Counted from the first letter of the stretch, positions 55,159 to 64,000 are shown. The stretch is 64,000 nt of DNA from Rhodobacterales bacterium (GCA_002748285.1 PDSA01000033.1:1-64000), one strand, 5' to 3'. The notes: generated by a model from the sequence alone, not told the origin. Translations and numbers: made by a program.

Positions 55159-56840
55159 CAAGATACTCCTTCCGTTTTTTCTTCCATCCAACTGCGCAAG
55201 ACTTCGACTGTTTCATCCTGACGTTCTTCGATCATCTGGCGCAATCGGGCAACAGGGTCCGTGGGGGGCTCATCCATGGTTTCTGCCATTGGTAGATCGG
55301 TGAGCGGGGCGACATCGGTTCCGGGCATGTCAATGTTCGAGACCGTGGCCATTTCAGGCATATCCATTCCGCGCTCGTCAATTTCCCCGGTTAAGGCTGG
55401 CAGCATTTCCGGCCCGGAATTTTGGCCGGCGAAGCCCGGGGCTGCGCCGTTCCCGGCTGGGGCTGGTAGCCCGGCCGGGGATGTGGCCGGAGATGTGCTG
55501 GGTTTGCCCTTCAGGATTGGGCGCACGACAAATAGCCCGAGGATCAAGGCCACCACAGCCAGCACGGCAATTTGAATCAAAGTCATCAGATTTAGATCCA
55601 GCGATTGCATCATTGATGTATCGGCGGTGCTGCCCTGCTCGACAATCGGCTTAAATTCGAGAGACTTAACGGTTATAATGTCGCCTCTGGCCTCATTGAA
55701 ACCAACGGCAGCCGCGACCAGTTCGCGCAATTCAGTGAGTTCCTGTTCGGTGCGCGGGTTGAATGCCTCTGCCCCCGAATCATCGACTGTTCGGGTTCCG
55801 TCAACCAGCACCGCCACCGTCAGGCGTTTGATCGCGCCGGGGGATTTGAGGATTTCGCGTTGAATTTCCGAGACCTCATAATTCACCCGTTCGCGCGTTT
55901 CGCTGTTTTTACTGGACGAGTTCGAATCCGTGGCACCATCGCCCTCCGGCAGGTTGCTCGCCACCGAGACATTACCGCCCTTGGCATCCTCAGAGGCGGT
56001 TGAGCGCTCTTCGGTATCAGTGCTGATCACCGCCCGGGATTCGGGGTCAACTTTGCGTTCGATGATTGATTCGCGGTCGGTCACGGTTTCAAGGCTGACT
56101 TCGACCACCGCATTTCCATAGCCGACCCGCGCCTCAAGCAGGCGCTCAACGCTCTTTTTCAACTCCGCAGTGCGATTCTGCCCGCCTGCATTCATCCCGG
56201 TTTCATCTGCGCCCATGATCAGCCCGCCTTGAGCGTCGATGATCGCCACATCATCAGGCGAAAGCCCCGCCACCGCCGAGGAAACCAGGAATTTCAAAGC
56301 CTTGGCATGGGCCGCTGACAGCGACCCCGCCGCCGTTGTTACTGTCACAGAGGCTGTTGTTTTGGCCTTGCGGCGAAAAGGTTGTGAGGATGGGGTAGCG
56401 ATATGCACCCGCGCCCCGCGAATATGCGGACTGGAAACAATAGTGCGGGCCAGCTCGCCCTCTTTGGCGCGCCAATAGGCCGCGTCAAACATCTGCGAGG
56501 TGGTGCCGAACCCAGACAACGAATCAAGTAACTCATACCCGGCAGAATTTGCTGCCGGTAGCCCTTCGCTGGCCAGAGTCATCCGTAACTCATCGCGTTT
56601 GTTGCTGTCGACAAAAATAGCCCCGCTGCGCACCTCATAAGGTACACCGCGTTTTTCCAACGCAGCCACGACTTCGCCCGCCGCGCCGCTTTCCAGCCCG
56701 GCATAGAGCAAAGACATGGCGGGTGCTGTTGCCATGCTTGAAAGCGTCAGCACCGCAGCAAACATTGCGATGCTGGCCAGCGCGACGATGATTTGGCGGC
56801 GCGGCTCCAAATTCGACCATACAGACATCAGTTGCGGCAA
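55158..56840 (-). CDS. fliF: Flagellar MS-ring protein FliF
   Basis: Forms the MS ring, the membrane base of the flagellum. The 560-residue protein has a first membrane segment (IIVALASIAMFAAVLTL), two ring-building motifs in the periplasmic domain (YAGLESGAAGEVVAALEKRG, ELARTIVSSPHIRGARVHIA), a low-complexity Ser/Asp loop, a second membrane segment (LMTLIQIAVLAVVALILGLF) and a cytoplasmic tail that would bind FliG. It heads the minus-strand operon and diverges from fliL. The reading frame is intact. Confidence 0.96.
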   Translation of the reverse strand: MPQLMSVWSNLEPRRQIIVALASIAMFAAVLTLSSMATAPAMSLLYAGLESGAAGEVVAALEKRGVPYEVRSGAIFVDSNKRDELRMTLASEGLPAANSAGYELLDSLSGFGTTSQMFDAAYWRAKEGELARTIVSSPHIRGARVHIATPSSQPFRRKAKTTASVTVTTAAGSLSAAHAKALKFLVSSAVAGLSPDDVAIIDAQGGLIMGADETGMNAGGQNRTAELKKSVERLLEARVGYGNAVVEVSLETVTDRESIIERKVDPESRAVISTDTEERSTASEDAKGGNVSVASNLPEGDGATDSNSSSKNSETRERVNYEVSEIQREILKSPGAIKRLTVAVLVDGTRTVDDSGAEAFNPRTEQELTELRELVAAAVGFNEARGDIITVKSLEFKPIVEQGSTADTSMMQSLDLNLMTLIQIAVLAVVALILGLFVVRPILKGKPSTSPATSPAGLPAPAGNGAAPGFAGQNSGPEMLPALTGEIDERGMDMPEMATVSNIDMPGTDVAPLTDLPMAETMDEPPTDPVARLRQMIEERQDETVEVLRSWMEEKTEGVS

Positions 56841-56908
56841 AACGATAATCTCCGGTGTGGGCCCAGGCGTTCTGCCCGAGCGTTCTTCTTACGTTTCGTC
56901 GATCTGCC

Positions 56909-56923
56909 TTAATAAATGGTTAG
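56909..56923. promoter_or_regulatory. Possible CtrA box between fliF and fliL
   Basis: TTAA-TAAATGG-TTAG matches the CtrA pattern TTAA-N7-TTAA with one base off; on the other strand it reads CTAACCAT, close to the TTAACCAT half site. It lies in the 128-base region between the divergent flagellar operons, 69 bases upstream of fliF and 46 bases before fliL. CtrA commonly controls flagellar genes in this group, but the site is only a sequence match. Confidence 0.45.
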
Positions 56924-56968
56924 CTCCTCTGCGGTTATAGAAAGGAAACGGAAAAAAATGGTGCGACC

Positions 56969-57463
56969 ATGGCAGATGAAGAAGAAATCACAGAAGAAAG
57001 CCCAGAGAAAAAATCCAAAATCCCTTTGATAATAGGGCTTGTTTTGGCATTGGTCGGGGCGGGCGGCGGTTTTTTTGCTGTGCAATCGGGCTTGCTATTT
57101 GGCCATTCTGAAGCGGAAAAAACTGATTCGCATATGGCACATGAAGAAGCCGCGCCAATGCCGGATGTGGCCTTTGTGCCGATGGATCCTTTGGTGATCA
57201 ATCTGGGGAAACGTTCGAAAAGTGATTATCTGCGCTTTCGGGCCGAGTTGGAGGTCAAGCGTGGTTCTGAAGGTATGGTTACTGCTTTGTTGCCTCGGGT
57301 TCTGGACATTTTAAATGGGTATTTACGCGCGGTTAACGTTGAGGATTTAGAAGATCCAAGCGCTTTGATCAGGCTGCGGGCGCAAATGCTCAGGCGCATT
57401 CAGCTGGTGGTTGGCCGCGAGCATGTCCGTGATCTGCTCATTATGGAATTTGTGCTGAATTAG
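56969..57463 (+). CDS. fliL: Flagellar basal body-associated protein FliL
   Basis: Inner-membrane protein that stabilises the stator-rotor interface. The 164-residue product has a charged amino end, one membrane segment (IPLIIGLVLALVGAGGGFFAV) and the periplasmic FliL domain (FVPMDPLVINLGKRSKSDYL, LRAQMLRRIQLVVGREHVRD). It is the first gene of the plus-strand flagellar operon, and the next gene follows after nine bases. Confidence 0.93.
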   Translation: MADEEEITEESPEKKSKIPLIIGLVLALVGAGGGFFAVQSGLLFGHSEAEKTDSHMAHEEAAPMPDVAFVPMDPLVINLGKRSKSDYLRFRAELEVKRGSEGMVTALLPRVLDILNGYLRAVNVEDLEDPSALIRLRAQMLRRIQLVVGREHVRDLLIMEFVLN

Positions 57464-57472
57464 GAGGGTATG

Positions 57473-57859
57473 ATGACGTTGATTGCCGATATTTTGCTGG
57501 TTGCCGGCGCACTGGGAGCTGCCCTCTATTGCATGATTTTGTCCAGAAAACTGGGAAAGTTCAATGATCTTGAGCAAGGCATGGGAGGGGCGGTTGCGAT
57601 GTTGTCTGTTCAGGTCGATGACATGACGAAAACTTTGAAAAACGCCCAGAATGCCGCGGGTGATTCGAGCGCGTCATTAGAAGAGTTAACAAGAAAAGCG
57701 GATGACATGGCCAAGCGGTTAGAGCTTTTGATGGCGGCGATGCACGATTTGCCGGAAGCTGTGCCGGCCAAGGAAAAACCGGCACGGCCTGAGCCTAAAC
57801 CGAATGCGGCAATGATTTTCCAGCGCCACTCAGATAACCGGATGGAGGCTGCTGAATGA
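57473..57859 (+). CDS. Small flagellar-cluster membrane protein, unknown
   Basis: This 128-residue protein has one amino-terminal membrane segment (DILLVAGALGAALYCMIL) and a helical, coiled-coil-prone remainder with a proline-rich tail (EAVPAKEKPARPEPKPN). AGGAGG sits five bases before the second of two adjacent ATGs, so I start at 57473. It lies between fliL and the MotE-like gene and overlaps the latter by four bases (ATGA), so it belongs to the motility operon. I do not recognise a named family. Confidence 0.75.
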   Translation: MTLIADILLVAGALGAALYCMILSRKLGKFNDLEQGMGGAVAMLSVQVDDMTKTLKNAQNAAGDSSASLEELTRKADDMAKRLELLMAAMHDLPEAVPAKEKPARPEPKPNAAMIFQRHSDNRMEAAE

Positions 57860-58476
57860 AGTGGAAATCACAGAAAACGCCCTCTGTCCACGGAGCCAAA
57901 GTGAAGGGGAGCCGCCGGGTATTGATACTGATTGCCGGGTTCTTTTTGGCCTCGGGCGTGTTGCGGTTGGGTTCTGGAACCGGCAGCGCCATCGCCCGTG
58001 AGTTTGAAACTTTGCGCCATCCGGTCGAAGCCGAGCAGACTGTCCCGCAATCCTGCGAAACCGGCGAGGGTATTGGCGAGTTGTTGGCTGCGCTGAAAGT
58101 TCGGGAAACCCGGGTGGCCAATCAGGAGGCCAAGCTGGCAGACCGGTTGCAGGCCTTGGCTGTGGCCGAGGCCGGCATTGAGCAGAAACTGAAAGCTTTA
58201 ACCGATGCCGAACAGCAACTGAAAGCGACGATGGCGCTGGCTAATACGGCCGCTGAGGATGATTTGAGCAAGCTGACTGCGGTCTATGAAAACATGAAGC
58301 CCAAGGATGCTGCTGCCTTGTTTGAAGAAATGCAACCTCAGTTTTCGGCTGGTTTTCTCGCACGAATGCGCCCGGACGCTGCGGCTAAAGTCATGGCGGG
58401 CCTGACGCCGGCCAAGGCTTATTCCATCAGCGTGATTCTGGCGGGGAGAAATGCCGAGGTTCCGACAGAAAAATGA
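57856..58476 (+). CDS. MotE-like flagellar motor accessory protein
   Basis: This 206-residue protein with a membrane anchor (LILIAGFFLASGVLRLG), a periplasmic coiled coil (about 80-135) and a MgtE-intracellular-like helical end (YENMKPKDAAALFEEMQPQF, FLARMRPDAAAKVMAGL) resembles MotE/YlxF-like proteins, which act as chaperones or stabilisers of motor components in alphaproteobacteria. It is coupled to the preceding gene and sits directly before motA. Confidence 0.82.
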   Translation: MKWKSQKTPSVHGAKVKGSRRVLILIAGFFLASGVLRLGSGTGSAIAREFETLRHPVEAEQTVPQSCETGEGIGELLAALKVRETRVANQEAKLADRLQALAVAEAGIEQKLKALTDAEQQLKATMALANTAAEDDLSKLTAVYENMKPKDAAALFEEMQPQFSAGFLARMRPDAAAKVMAGLTPAKAYSISVILAGRNAEVPTEK

Positions 58477-58540
58477 GAAATTTTTTAACCAATAGCTGCC
58501 AAACTGACCCCGCCCAGATGCAAATATCGGAGTGATCTAA

Positions 58541-59410
58541 ATGGTCGGAATTATCGGAATTGTTGTGATTTTCGTCATGGTGTTTGGCGGGTATCTGGCT
58601 GCTGGCGGGAAAATGGGGATTATCCTGAAGGCCGCCCCTTTCGAGCTGACGATGATCGGCGGGGCAGGGGTCGGCGCTTTTGTGATTTCCAATGATATTC
58701 CGGCGATCAAACAGGCGCTGAAAGATCTGGGGAAGGTTTTCAAAGGCACAAAATGGAAGCACGAAGATTATCGGGATCTTTTGTGCCTTTTGTTCGAGCT
58801 GATACGCTTTGCCCGCCAAAATCCTGTCGGGTTGGAAGAACATATCGAGGCACCGCAGGATTCGGCTATATTTTCAAAATACCCAAAAATTCTGGCGGAT
58901 GAGGAAACCATTGGCCTGATTTGTGACACTCTGCGTTCGGCTTCGATGAATTATGATGACCCGCATCAGGTTGAAGAGGTGTTGGAAAAACGCATTGATG
59001 CGAACCGACAACATGCCTTGCATTCCAGCCATGCACTTCAGGGTATGGCAGATGGCTTGCCCGCGCTTGGTATTGTGGCGGCGGTTTTGGGGATTATCAA
59101 AACCATGGGGTCGCTTGACCAGCCGCCTGAGATTCTGGGGAAACTGATTGGTGGCGCTCTGGTTGGGACGTTTTTGGGGGTGTTCTTGGCTTATGGTTTG
59201 GTTGGCCCTTTTGCCGCAAAAATGCGCAACGTGGCCGAAGATGATGGTCATTTCCAGCAACTGATCCGCGAGGTTTTGGTCGCCAATCTTTACAACCACG
59301 CTACCAACATTTGCATTGAAGTTGGTCGCCAAAACACTCCGGGGCATTGTCGGCCCAGCTTTGGCGAGTTGGAAGAAGCGTTGAAGCAAGTGAAACAAGA
59401 AGTAGCGTAA
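58541..59410 (+). CDS. motA: Flagellar motor stator protein MotA
   Basis: Proton-channel stator subunit. The 289-residue protein has four membrane segments and the family blocks GGAGVGAFVISNDIPAIKQA, GMADGLPALGIVAAVLGIIK and GTFLGVFLAYGLVGPFAAKM. The cytoplasmic loop carries the expected charged helices. The partner motB is not next to it, unusual for enteric bacteria but normal in roseobacter-type clusters. Its stop overlaps the next start as TAATG. Confidence 0.95.
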   Translation: MVGIIGIVVIFVMVFGGYLAAGGKMGIILKAAPFELTMIGGAGVGAFVISNDIPAIKQALKDLGKVFKGTKWKHEDYRDLLCLLFELIRFARQNPVGLEEHIEAPQDSAIFSKYPKILADEETIGLICDTLRSASMNYDDPHQVEEVLEKRIDANRQHALHSSHALQGMADGLPALGIVAAVLGIIKTMGSLDQPPEILGKLIGGALVGTFLGVFLAYGLVGPFAAKMRNVAEDDGHFQQLIREVLVANLYNHATNICIEVGRQNTPGHCRPSFGELEEALKQVKQEVA

Positions 59411-61737
59411 TGAGGTTATGGCTTGTTGCAATCATGCTGATTTTTCCAGCTGCTTTGGCGGCTGAGACCGCAGTTGTGCGTTCAGGCGATCATGTTGATT
59501 TTTCGCGATTGGCGTTTGATTTCTCTACTCCGGTCTCTTGGAAAATGGGGCGGACAGATCAGGGTTATGAACTGCGGTTTGAAAAGCCTCTGGAAAGCGT
59601 GGATACGGGGCGTATTTTCCAAAAAATATCTCACGACCGGGTCGCTGATGTCAGGGTTTCTAAGGGTAAAAAAAGGATTTCAGTGCTTCTGAATTGCAAA
59701 TGTCATGCAGACGCATTTGAATTTCGTCCTGGCATGTTGGTGGTGGACATCAAAGATGGGCCAGCTCCGGCGCGATCTCGTTTTGAAACCTCATTTGCTT
59801 CTGACGAGATATCAAAGAATCCAGTTGCTGAAGAGATCAAGCGAAACAGCAAACAGCCAGCGCTACACTCAGATTTAAAAGGCGGCACTTCACCTGAAAA
59901 TGCGCTGCCACTCGTGATGGCCCCAATGCGTTTAGATCAGGATAAAAAACTGGAAAACTTGCCGGGTTCCAGGGAACTGAGTGCTGCCTTGAATGCGCAA
60001 AAAACCCCACGGCACTCAGAGATTGGTCGAATGCAATCCGAAATATTGCGTGAAATTGGCCGGGCGGCGTCACAGGGGCTGTTGCAAGCCGACATTCAAA
60101 TACCTAAGCCGACAAGCACAAATAAACACCCGGCCAAAGGCGGGGCAGATACTGCACCATCACCAGTTGCTTCGAACGATCATATGAATTTGTATGTCGA
60201 AAGCAGTATTGACCGCGAGTTGGTATTAAAGCAGCAGTCACATCACAGCACCGGGAGTGAGAGTGTTTGCCTAACGGATGAGATATTTGATTTGGCGGCT
60301 TGGGGCGACCCCGATTCGGTTATGTCCGAAATTATTAAGCAGCGCGGCCAGGTTTTACGGGAATTTGATAAAGTCAGTGAAGAATCCGTTGAGAAGTTGG
60401 CGAAAGCGTACATTTATGCGGGCTTTGGGGCCGAAGCCAAGAGCATCCTGAGAGCCTTTGGAGTGGAGCCAAAGCACGGCGATATATTGCGCACAATGGC
60501 AGAAATTGTTGATGGGCGAAGCCACAATTTTTCCGTAAATATGGAATCGCAGATTGAGTGCAGTACCAGTGCAGCGCTGTGGGCAGTTCTGACTGTTCCA
60601 GACCTGCCAAAGCGGACAAAAATCAACGAAAAGGCGATTCTTTCCAGCTTTGCTCGTTTGCCGCACCATATACAGCATTTTATCGGGCCCAGATTGTCAC
60701 AAAAATTCTTGGATTTTGGTGATGTAGAAACGGCTCGGTCATTGCGTAATATGACCGTTCGACATCCGGATGAACCGGGGGCTGAATTGCAGCTATTGGA
60801 TGCGCGGCTTGATTCGGAGCGCGGCTTGCATGAGCAGGCCAAGCAGTCTTTGCAGGACATTGTCGAGCAAGACAATGATATGGCCCCACAAGCCCTTATT
60901 GCGCTTTTGGAAAAAGGGCTGGCCGACGATGGTGAGGTGGACACTTATCTTATAGAAACGGCGGAATCCCATGTTTTTGAACAGAAGAATACCGAAGTTG
61001 GGGCTGAGTTGCAGCGGCTCATTATATTGTTGCGCGCCAAAGAAGGTAATTTGCAAGCTGCATTGTCCAGACTGCGGGATCTAGAAAAATCATATAAAAT
61101 AACGCGGAAAAAACAGAACATGATTTGGCAGAGTGTCTTGGATATTGCCCTGCAAAATAAAAACCGTGAAAAGTTTCTAAGATTTGTTTTTGCTGCAAGG
61201 CAGGATCTGGAGGAATGGGGTATTCCACGAAACACTCGCCGCAAGATCGCATCTCTTCTGTTAGATGAAGGGCTGGTTGATATGGCCCGTGAAATTCTAT
61301 CGGTGGGCAAAGCACCATATACTGCGGATGACAAATTCTTGTTGGCCCGTGCGGAGTTGCTCGCGGGGAACCCGGAGGCGGCCCTGCAGTATCTTGAGGA
61401 AATGTCAGAGGCGAGGGCCATAAAGCTAAGGGCGCAAGCGTATTCCCAAATGGGAGATCATCAACGCGCGGCACAGGAATATGAATCCATAGATGATGAG
61501 AAAAAACGTCAGAGCGAAATTTGGCGAGCGGGAAATTGGTCAGAGCTTAGCAAGGATTCTGCAGGGTCTGTGCGCATGTTGGCCCAAACAATGCTAGCAG
61601 GTTCTTCTACAAGAAACGAGGTTGTTCCGAGTGCAGCAGAAGCCATGAAAAACTACAATTCATTATTGAATGACAGCGCGCAAACCCGCACATATTTAGA
61701 GGATTTGCTGCATAAATACCCATCTCCGGACCAATGA
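59410..61737 (+). CDS. Large periplasmic TPR-like motility-cluster protein, unknown
   Basis: The 775-residue product has a signal peptide (MRLWLVAIMLIFPAALAAET), a beta-rich start resembling an AMIN-type module (about 20-130), an acidic low-complexity middle, and a long helical carboxyl half with TPR/SEL-like repeats (for example EPGAELQLLDARLDSERGLH and AQAYSQMGDHQRAAQEYE). The start shares a base with the motA stop (TAATG), so the genes are translationally coupled. Codon use is somewhat AT-richer than its neighbours. I do not recognise a named gene. It probably scaffolds the stator or the basal body. Confidence 0.75.
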   Translation: MRLWLVAIMLIFPAALAAETAVVRSGDHVDFSRLAFDFSTPVSWKMGRTDQGYELRFEKPLESVDTGRIFQKISHDRVADVRVSKGKKRISVLLNCKCHADAFEFRPGMLVVDIKDGPAPARSRFETSFASDEISKNPVAEEIKRNSKQPALHSDLKGGTSPENALPLVMAPMRLDQDKKLENLPGSRELSAALNAQKTPRHSEIGRMQSEILREIGRAASQGLLQADIQIPKPTSTNKHPAKGGADTAPSPVASNDHMNLYVESSIDRELVLKQQSHHSTGSESVCLTDEIFDLAAWGDPDSVMSEIIKQRGQVLREFDKVSEESVEKLAKAYIYAGFGAEAKSILRAFGVEPKHGDILRTMAEIVDGRSHNFSVNMESQIECSTSAALWAVLTVPDLPKRTKINEKAILSSFARLPHHIQHFIGPRLSQKFLDFGDVETARSLRNMTVRHPDEPGAELQLLDARLDSERGLHEQAKQSLQDIVEQDNDMAPQALIALLEKGLADDGEVDTYLIETAESHVFEQKNTEVGAELQRLIILLRAKEGNLQAALSRLRDLEKSYKITRKKQNMIWQSVLDIALQNKNREKFLRFVFAARQDLEEWGIPRNTRRKIASLLLDEGLVDMAREILSVGKAPYTADDKFLLARAELLAGNPEAALQYLEEMSEARAIKLRAQAYSQMGDHQRAAQEYESIDDEKKRQSEIWRAGNWSELSKDSAGSVRMLAQTMLAGSSTRNEVVPSAAEAMKNYNSLLNDSAQTRTYLEDLLHKYPSPDQ

Positions 61738-61820
61738 ACCCAAAATAGTTATTTCGGTTACTTTTTATAAAGGCTTGCCATCTAACCTGTTGCTAAGATC
61801 AGCAGCAAGAATTGCATAGT

Positions 61821-62627
61821 ATGGCCAGAACTGCCCACATTCGAACGCGTCCGCCGGTGTTATTTTACGGTGTTATCGTAATTAAAGGTCTCATCCGTTA
61901 TTTTTCTTTAGTCCTTTTGGCTGTCTTTGCGATGGTGCCGGCCGTTCAGGCGTTGGCGGTGAATGATGTTCCGGGCATTTGTGATCGCGCGGCGATATAT
62001 GCGGCACAGAAAACTGGTGTGCCTGTTTCAGTGCTGCAGGCCATTTCGCTCACCGAAACAGGGCGCAAGCATGGGGGAGTCATGCGTCCTTGGCCTTGGA
62101 CAGTGAATATGGAAGGCAAAGGCGTTTGGTTTGAAACTGCCGATCAGGCCAAGGCATATGTCTATAAACATTTTAAACGCGGCGCACGCAGTTTTGATGT
62201 GGGGTGTTTCCAGATTAACTATAAGTGGCATGGGCACAAATTCGAATCGCTTGCGCAAATGTTTGAGCCAAAACCCAATGCGTTATATGCAGCCAAATTC
62301 ATGATGCGGCTCTACCGCGAAAAGGGAGATTGGAAGCAAGCGGCGGGTGCCTATCATTCCCGCACCAAGAAATATGCCAATAAATACGAAAAGAGATTTC
62401 AGGCATATCGTGCGACTATCTTAGCCAAGAAAGGCTCTACGGGTAGTGTTGCCCAACGTGCAGCAATCCGCCATTTGCCACCTGGTCCTACAGCGGCCGA
62501 ACCCCGGGTTAACCAATACCCACTGTTGCAAAGCAGCGGTCATTTGACAAATCTGGGATCGCTTTCTCCGATAATGGGTCGACAAAACACCCGCCGGTTT
62601 ATCGTTCTGGGGAATGAAAATGGATAA
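61821..62627 (+). CDS. sltF: Flagellar lytic transglycosylase (SltF-like)
   Basis: Lysozyme-like enzyme that opens peptidoglycan for the rod of the flagellum. The 268-residue protein has a hydrophobic leader (YFSLVLLAVFAMVPAVQAL) and the SLT catalytic Glu79 in AISLTETGRK, followed by SFDVGCFQINYKWHG and AAGAYHSRTKKYANKY, the family block. The start is uncertain: the ATG at 61821 has no good ribosome site and the first 20 residues precede the leader. The stop overlaps the flhA start by eight bases. Position next to flhA supports flagellar use; gene name inferred from that and from Rhodobacter SltF. Confidence 0.85.
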   Translation: MARTAHIRTRPPVLFYGVIVIKGLIRYFSLVLLAVFAMVPAVQALAVNDVPGICDRAAIYAAQKTGVPVSVLQAISLTETGRKHGGVMRPWPWTVNMEGKGVWFETADQAKAYVYKHFKRGARSFDVGCFQINYKWHGHKFESLAQMFEPKPNALYAAKFMMRLYREKGDWKQAAGAYHSRTKKYANKYEKRFQAYRATILAKKGSTGSVAQRAAIRHLPPGPTAAEPRVNQYPLLQSSGHLTNLGSLSPIMGRQNTRRFIVLGNENG

Positions 62628-64000
62628 GCTGTCGCGTCTGTTGCCCACCATTTTCCAGCCCACGGTATTGCTTGCTCTGGCGTTAATGGCCGTGATTGTG
62701 ATGATGATTTTGCCCATGCCTTCATGGGTTTTGGACATTGGTCTGGCGTCCTCATTTGCCTTGGCTATTTTGATGTTTACCATCACTCTTTTCATCGACC
62801 GCCCGCTGGAGTTTTCCGCATTTCCGACAGTGCTTTTGGCCTCGTTAATGCTGCGCCTGTCGTTACGGTGTTCTGATCATCGTTAACTTTATCGTCATCA
62901 CCAAGGGGGCCACACGTATGGCCGAGGTTGGTGCGCGGTTTGCGCTTGACGGAATGCCCGGCAAACAGCTGGCGATTGATAGCGACATGTCTGCCGGCGC
63001 AATCGACCACGCTCAGGCCAAAGAACGTCGCGAACTTGAACAGGCTGAAACCACATTTTTTGGCTCATTGGATGGTGCATCGAAATTCGTGAAAGGTGAT
63101 GCGGTCGCGGGGCTGTTGATTACGCTCCTCAATCTGGTGGTCGGTCTGATTATGGGGGTGGCAATGCACGGAATGCCGCTGGCCAGCGCCTTTGAAACCT
63201 ATGCGATCCTGACGATCGGAGATGGGTTGGTGTCGCAAATCCCGGCCGTTATTATCTCGATTGCCTCGGCCCTGTTGTTGTCGCGTGGTGGCACCAAAGG
63301 GTCTGCGGATCGTGACCTGATCGCACAGTTGGGCCGATACCCGCCGGCTTTGCTAACGGTTTCCGTCCTGATGGCGATGTTTGCTCTGGTTCCTGGTCTG
63401 CCGTTTTTGCCGTTTATGATCGGCTCACTGGTGCTGTTGGCCGCAGCTTGGGCAATGCACGAAGCCAATAAAAAAAGGCAGTTGCAGGAAAATAGAGTCG
63501 AACAGCAAAGCGATGCGCCGCCCCAGCAAACCCCGATGGGTGATTTGCTGGATCTGGATGATATTCACGTCGAATTTGCCCCGGATCTGGTGGGTATGGT
63601 GCTCGACCCCGCCACCGGCCTTGACGCGCGCATTGCCAATATGCGCAGCCATGTTGCTTCGGCTTTCGGACTGATTTTGCCCGAGATCCGGTTGACCGAT
63701 GACGCTTCGCTACCAGCGGGAGGCTATGCGATTAAAATTCAGGGGATCACCCAGGCGCAGGATTATTTGCAGACGGAACACGCGCTTGCTCTGTTGCCTG
63801 AGGGACCGGACATTTTGCCCCCGGGTAAAGATGTCAGCGAGCCGGTTTACGGTGCCCCGGCCCGTTGGATTCCGGCGGATCAGCAGGAAGAGGCGGCGCT
63901 CTCAGGCGTTACGATTGTCTCCGCGACCGAGGTTCTGGCGACTCATTTGCTGGAAGTGATCAAGCAAAACCTCCCCCGATTGCTGACGCTAAAGGCGCTC
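62620..64000 (+). pseudogene. flhA: Flagellar export gate FlhA, internal deletion and frameshift; runs off the window
   Basis: FlhA is the large membrane subunit of the flagellar type III export gate. The ATG at 62620 follows GGGGA. Residues 1-82 (to LMLRLSL at 62865) are normal. The frame then changes, and from 62867 GVLIIVNFIVITKGATRMAE continues the protein to the window end with the FHIPEP-type domain, FVKGDAVAGLLI, IGDGLVSQIPAVIIS and the start of the cytoplasmic domain. Compared with E. coli FlhA, about 42 residues (NVASTR...GIVVF, a loop and part of the third membrane segment) are missing, a net loss near 125 bases. As given, no full FlhA can be made. The end of the gene is outside the window. 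Confidence 0.9.

Overview
The window looks like chromosomal DNA of an alphaproteobacterium, most likely a member of Rhodobacterales (roseobacter/Paracoccus type). The evidence is the GC-rich codon use, the rimP-nusA-ylxR-infB order, a phaA-phaB pair, a pseudoazurin, and a flagellar block in the order fliP-fliN-fliH-fliF / fliL-motE-motA-sltF-flhA, with a possible CtrA site between the divergent arms.

Layout. 0.4-3.9 kb: a polysaccharide group on the minus strand (GT4 glycosyltransferase, O-antigen ligase-like polymerase, ExoY-type initiating sugar transferase). 4.4-18.1 kb: housekeeping and metabolic genes (tag, an EAL phosphodiesterase, phaA, phaB, tRNA-Leu(GAG), a peptidoglycan-binding protein, lipB, pseudoazurin, small conserved genes, S-formylglutathione hydrolase, a nitrilase-family hydrolase and a divergent Lrp regulator). 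An AT-richer, foreign-looking amidohydrolase gene (13.5-15.2 kb) sits between an IS66 transposase remnant and a damaged NYN-domain gene. 18.3-23.6 kb: the transcription/translation operon. 24.3-28.3 kb: a membrane alpha/beta hydrolase, a LOG protein, a broken dapD and a small unknown gene.

28.6-53.4 kb is a surface-glycan island: waaA, a GMC oxidoreductase, a nonulosonate-type cytidylyltransferase and a sugar aminotransferase; a secreted SGNH/glycosidase/RTX chimera; GT4, GT2 and a Wzx-like flippase; then a type I PKS, a second GT2, an NRPS and a Wzz-like chain-length protein. The PKS order is KS-AT-KR-DH-ACP-TE. The NRPS order is formyltransferase-partial C-A(with embedded luciferase-like monooxygenase)-PCP. 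My inference is that the two synthases make a small N-formylated or amide-modified acyl compound that is glycosylated or attached to an exported glycan. This locus is the best candidate for an undescribed system. 53.5-64.0 kb is the flagellar block.

Two other signals stand out. First, four conserved genes (the O-antigen ligase homologue, the ylxR/infB junction, dapD and flhA) each appear to lack one short internal segment and change frame or lose a start there. Since infB and normally dapD are essential, assembly artefacts must be excluded before any biology is inferred. Second, three related short inverted-repeat elements lie in intergenic gaps at 28.3, 33.3 and 36.3 kb, one with an exact 5-bp target duplication.
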